NCBI GenBank assembly: GCA_023079485.1
Contig: CM041104.1
Location: forward strand, 7,858,864 to 7,922,863
Length of the DNA stretch: 64,000 nucleotides
Direction of reading: 5' to 3'
From: Archilochus colubris
Lineage: Eukaryota > Chordata > Aves > Apodiformes > Trochilidae
The translations under genes were made by a program, and so were the position numbers. The first letter of the stretch is position 1; every line of letters starts with the position of its first letter. The notes beneath the pieces were generated by a model. That model was not told where the DNA came from. It saw only the letters and a list, made by a program, of their open reading frames with translations, and did not search any database. Below are positions 56,701 through 62,700 of this stretch, in pieces.

Positions 56701-59700
56701 CCCCTTATCAGCTGATTGATTGGCCTCACCTGAGACCACCAGCAGAAGGTGGGGCAGCTTTTGCAGCCCTTTATATCCCTCAGGGTGGGGCTGGGTGCCA
56801 CTCCCTTATCAGCTGATGCTAGAAAACTTCAGAGAAGCTAGAAAACTAGACAAAGGTTTTTGCGTATCAAATTGCTTTGACATTATTAGATTTAATGAAG
56901 AGTGGGAGATGAGCCCTGAAAAGGTGTATTTTCTCTAGTGTGTGCTCAAAAGCAACCCAAGCCTTAAGTGTAAAGGTGCCAGCCAAACACAGGAGGTTTT
57001 CTCAATCATAGTATCTTTCAGACCAAAATGCTGACAAGACAGAGCACTTCAAAACACCCACACATCAGTACTGAAGAAGCATGAAATCACAAGATTTAGA
57101 TGCTGCCAAATGCCTCTTACCAGCTCCATGTAAGACAAGCTCACAATCCCCAAACCAGAGTGCTTGGTTAGGTCCCTTCATTTCAATAGCAACTCCACTG
57201 CTTTCACCTACACACATTTATCACTGACTATGCAGCAATCAACTTTATCAAAGCCTCTGCAGTTATTTGGCTTGCAAACTGTTCATTTACTGAAGAAGAG
57301 AAAATTAAGTGAATGTGGGAAAATCTGACAGAAAGAAACACAGAGAATAACATGAACATTTCAGAATGACCACCTACATCAAATTATTAGAATAAAATAA
57401 ATTGAGATGCTTTACTGTTCAAGTATATACAAGAGCCAGACTCCACAGACTTGAAGAACCATTACTGCCATCTCTGCTAATTTTAGACAGGGACATTGCC
57501 TGTTATTTTGTATTTGCTACCTTTCTAAGACACCAACAGATCTTCCATCTTTGATTATTCCCTAGTTGGTACCGTGAAACCATAATTAACATAAGTACCC
57601 TAAAAGTAACCCACCTCAAAAAGTTACGTTCACCACTGAAGCTACCAATTTTATGTCAAATCTACAAACTGTTTTTCTTGTTAAGTAAAACTGAATAGAT
57701 ATTTCTTTCCCACACAGTTGTTTAATACCCACATCTGAAAAGCAGTTACCAATGAGACACTAAGTAAAGTTGGTGTTAAATATTCAAATTCATGAACTCT
57801 ATTTCATGAGTATATTTTATTAGTGTGATACCTTTTAATTGCAGGGGGGTTTTTTGTGCTTGCAGATAAAAACTGCAGACAAATAGTCCCTTGTATCCCA
57901 AATATATTTAAGTGGAAAGTACTGAAAATGGTGGTATTTGGATCACAATAGAAAATAGATACCTGCACAGCATGCTTCCCAGTTACAGAGCAAGTCAGTC
58001 TCTCCTTGTTATCAGACATCTGAAACCAAAGTTACCTTTGTTTATTCTTTAGGCTGAACCTCTTTTAGGGATTGTACTCAACAGCAAAGATACCTAAACA
58101 CCTATATCATTATATTTACAATAGGATAAATCTCAAATAGGTTACTACTATAGTTTAATAAATTCCCTATGCTTTTTTTTTTTTTTTTTAATTACAAAGT
58201 AAAATTCATCAATATGGTCCAGAGAACTTTACAAATATTTGTGGAGATCAATACCTAAATCTCCAAAGCAGACTCCTGGACATTTTAATAAGTTAAATGA
58301 CTTATGTAAATGGCAAATTAAACCCACAAACTAAGCAGCATGTTTTACCTTAGGAAAACTGTGCTCTGCCAAGTGTTTACATACAATTACATTGCTGTTA
58401 GTCTTTCCCAAATGACCAGAAATACACTAACTCTGAATGCTAACACCTAGCACTGCAACACTGCTTACAATCATGTGGTTCTAAATGAAATGGCAGCCTC
58501 CAATACTGGCAGCGCCTACAGAGACAGGGAACTAAAAGGCAATTGCACAAAAGTGAAATTACCCAAAATTTAGCACACATTCTGCAATTAAAGCCATGAC
58601 CTCTCTCGGCTTTCACATGGCAAAGAGGGAAGAAGTTGCTGGAAGAATCTGAATTTACAAATGCCGTGTTTTTATAAGGTTTGAAAACCAGTGTAAAAAT
58701 AATGCAGTTCCAAGTACAAGAAAGGGCAGGGAGAGAATACACTGTGTAAAAATAAGTTTTGTAAAATTCTTGCTTGTCTAGAATCAGAGTTTTTGCAAGC
58801 CCTTGAATTACAGGTAAAGCAAACTGAAAGTCTAATTAGACAAACAAAAACTTCCTGCTTAGCGAGTTTTTAAAAGTGATTATCAGTAGGATCAATGCTA
58901 AAGTAAAGAATATCCAGCATTTCTACCAAGAAGTGTCCTACGCAGCCGTTTAGCACAAGGTTTCTAAGCAATATAAAGGAATTTGTTTAAAAAAAAAAAA
59001 AAGAAAAAGAAAAGAAAAAAAGTTCAACCAATGAACACAATACTACAACCAGGAATAACAGGGTCACACATTGCAACACTTTAACTGAGGTTTATCAGCA
59101 CTCAGGAATCCCATGACATCATTGTCTTACAGTCTCCTCTGGAGCGTGTAGTGCTGAGCAATTAACTCATACCCCCACGGCTGTAGAACCTGAAAAATCA
59201 GCAAAAGCTGATCTTAACCCCCTAATCCATCCTAAGATCCCTAAAGAGTTTTTGTTACAAAGGCAACTAGTCAATCCTAGTGCTGGCATTCAGCTCACCT
59301 GCTCTGTGACCTTGGGTTCTCCTCTTGCTCCTCAACTCCCCCCTGCATGCTGCCTGTGCCTTGCCAGGCAGGTAGAGAGCAGAAACCCACAATCCAACCC
59401 CTGGCTTGTGAAAAGGTAAAGCTGTGACAGTTCTCTTGGCACACTCACTGCGCAAGTGCCAGCTCATGGCTTGTGGGAATAAGTTAACAAAGGAGCTTTT
59501 GGTAAGAACACAGACATTTCTAAAGCACAGAACCACGTGTTCTCTCTCATAGGCAGCCGTTCATTACTGCCCCCCCAAGGATATTCCATTGCCATAATTT
59601 TAATTTTTAAAATTTTTCAATGATGTCTTAAACTTCACTGATTAAGAATACATTACTAAGCTCGTTAGTTCTGCTTTGAAATCCTCTATGTGACATCTGT

Positions 59701-62700
59701 GATCTTTACAGAGTACTTTACACAAGGAGGAGTGGCTGCGATGGCAGATCGTGTTTTAATAGACTAAAGATAGGTTTCATTGACCTGCCCAGGGTCATGT
59801 GCAGACAGGACAGTTTCACTGCTTGAGCCTTTCCTGTCTTACACGTGCCAACGCTGCAATGTGAGTAAACACTGATCTCCACAGCCACTTTTATTACTGC
59901 ACCAGGTTGAGTTGGCACAACACATGGTGCAAACCCGGTGAATGCCTGGCACTTGCTGGCACTGCATGGCTGCTACACACTCACAGAAGCCAAAGCAAAA
60001 GCCCCTAGAACTGCCAAGGACTTGTACTGTGAGGAGAGATGGTCATGCTTACAGTGCAAAGTCCTGAGTTGTGGCACTGAACGTCTGATTTGAGATGCCC
60101 ATGTGCTGTGAAAATACAACTCATGCTCAGAGCAAAAAGGAAAGCCAATGCAGAATGTTGGGTGGTGAATGTAACAAGGAGCATTCCAGACAGTATCATG
60201 TTCCTGTTCCTTTCAAAACAAAAAAAAATCCACCACCAAATAAAAAACCCACCAAAATCACAACCACTCAAAAGCATGTCTTTCAATGTGAACTGTACCC
60301 AAAACTTTGAATGCTGTAAGTGATGTGGCTATTAATCTGCCACAGGAATCAGGGATCTATATGAATAGGGAAGATGGTGAAGAGCACAAAAACTACTGTG
60401 TACTTCACTTGGGATGATACTTGTTTACAAAAACACATTCTTAGTGATGATACAAGAAGCAGTAATATGACAGATTGATTGTGAAATGCCAGATGAACTG
60501 CCATTACCAAGAAGCAGTTTTTATTTATAAATCCATCGTTTGATGGAGGAGTATTTGACAGAGCTAATGAAAAATGTTTTCACAGGCATTTTTCATGTAA
60601 AAGAAACCTAATGGGAAAAAGCGTCACATATGTGTAATATTGGGGTAGTATTTGTCAAATTAGACCTGAAGTTAATAAACATATTTAATCACTTCTACAA
60701 CGCACACATTTCTCAAATTATGTTTCTACATTTCTCACAGGCTGTGTCCTCAAGTTCTTCCCACCTTTAATATACAAACCAACCTTTCACATTTCATTAT
60801 TTTAAAAGCATGTAAATAATTTTACACTGATAAAAAAAAAATAATACCAAAACCAACAAAACAAAAAGCCCAAGCAACAAAACCCAGAGCCATACATGAC
60901 CACCAAGCCTCCTTCTGCAGCTTCACACGATTTAAACACTCCCCTGTCTCAGGCCTTTCAACAGCACAGCCAGGGGGGCTCAGGATGGGACAAGAAGCAC
61001 GGATATTCCTGCAGCCCACCTTTCCCTATCCAAGTGCTGTGGTGCAAAACAGCTCAGCTGTGGGAAACCAGCCCAGCTCTGCACGCGCCGAAGTACACCC
61101 ACAGGCAGGCAGACAGAAGGCAGGAGCTCCCATCTCTCTCTGTTGACTTTGAAATGGAATTTGCCATTTTAAATAGAGCCAGAGTACACATGCACATACA
61201 ATGGAATGGCTGCATGAAATATCACTGGAAAGCTCCTCCTTCCCTGCCTCATTCCCCATTCTTCCCTCCACATTTCTGGATCAAGGCCTTCCTACATTGC
61301 AGAGGCATGAGCACAGCACTTTGCTGGTTTCAAAAAAAATGCCTTGAACGATTGTGGACTGAGACCACAAGCTATTTAGGGAAAAACTCGTGTCATGCAC
61401 TGAATGAAGCATCTGGGGTGCCTCAGGAACTTGCAGGTCCCTCCCCAGCAGAGCTCAGCTCCTGGGAAGCAGACTTACCATCCTGCTGACAGTCCTGCTG
61501 CAGCTAATGCTATCCTTCCCTCCTAATTGGCACATATCTCATAGTGGTTTTCAGAGTGCTGCAAAGTATTTGGAAGAATATGTCTGAATTCAAGGCATAC
61601 CGCTGCAGAATTCAGAGCTTAGCCTTTGATTGCAGCAAGGAAGGTAGACATTAAAGTTATGCTCAGAAATAGATAACCATTTCTCCCACGTGGTTTCTCT
61701 TCGACACAGTTCTCAGCTGCCTGTACCATCACTCATCTCTGCAAGGCTACCGTGCAAGTTTCTCCCCAGCTGCTCTTCAAAGCATGCTAGAGGCTGAGGC
61801 TGTAATGAAAGCCTCACTTGGATGACACCTGCCCTTTGCTGCCCACATGAGAGTTACGTGTTTCTTTTCTGTGAAGTCATTCAGTACATGAAATCAAATC
61901 TGTTCCATGCCCCAGAAGACCCCATAGACAGAAATCTGGAACAAACTTACCCCAACTGGCATGAGAATACCCCCCCACAGTAAAACCAGCAGGCAGTCTA
62001 TGTAAAGGTGAAGTCTTTCAAGACTTGCATATCCCTGGGTTTTCATATGTACCAAGGAAAATGACCTGGAAGTACTATGTTTGGATTTTTCTCAGAGGAA
62101 ACAGAAGAAAGAAGGTCTCGATTTTGGCTTAAAATCCCCAGGACTTTGTTCTGGATGTGACTTAAGGGCCTCTCCCTGACTTATTTGATTTCCTTAGTTT
62201 ATAATATCAGTTTGGATTTGCTTGACCTCCGTGTTTTGCTATCCACAGTATCATTAAATCAGATTACTGATAAATGAGGGCAATTTCTGTTAGACACTAC
62301 TAACCACATCATAATACCCAAGAGGGTCTTGATGGAGATTAGAGAACTTTAGGAAGATAAATCGCTCAAAAAGCTTTGAGAAATTTCTCAGGCATCCACC
62401 TCTCCCTGATCCCTTTAAATCACATCACCAAAGAGAAGGCCACAGTGGCTGCACCTTGTGGAATTTGCCCAGTGATGCATGTTACACAGGCACTGGGGAA
62501 TTACTTGCTGCATCACACACACCTCCCAGCTCAGTGTCAACTGGCAAAATATTGCAACACCAATTCTTAGAAACAATGTGGATACTAAGGAATAATTCAT
62601 TCTGTTAATGAACCAACTATAAACAATTTCAGTTCAGAGGAATGTGAATCAAAACTATCGAAGACATAACAAACAAAGGGAAAAGTATCAATTCCCTCTT

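Larger units (their letters stand above)
55918..56820 (-). mobile_element. CR1-type LINE fragment: 5' region plus broken ORF1
   Basis: The minus strand encodes an ORF1-like protein typical of avian CR1 retrotransposons. An N-terminal part has [17 protein letters not shown], paired cysteines (CVECLSL...CVRC) and a leucine-rich helical stretch ([20 protein letters not shown]). It is followed by the esterase-start motif [14 protein letters not shown]. The coding part is split into two frames (56541-56092 and 56164-55889). Upstream of ORF1 are two tandem GC-rich units. Homology stops shortly after GTEA near 55917, so most of the esterase domain and all of ORF2 (endonuclease, reverse transcriptase) are missing. 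It sits in ATP9A intron 1 in sense orientation. Confidence 0.8.
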
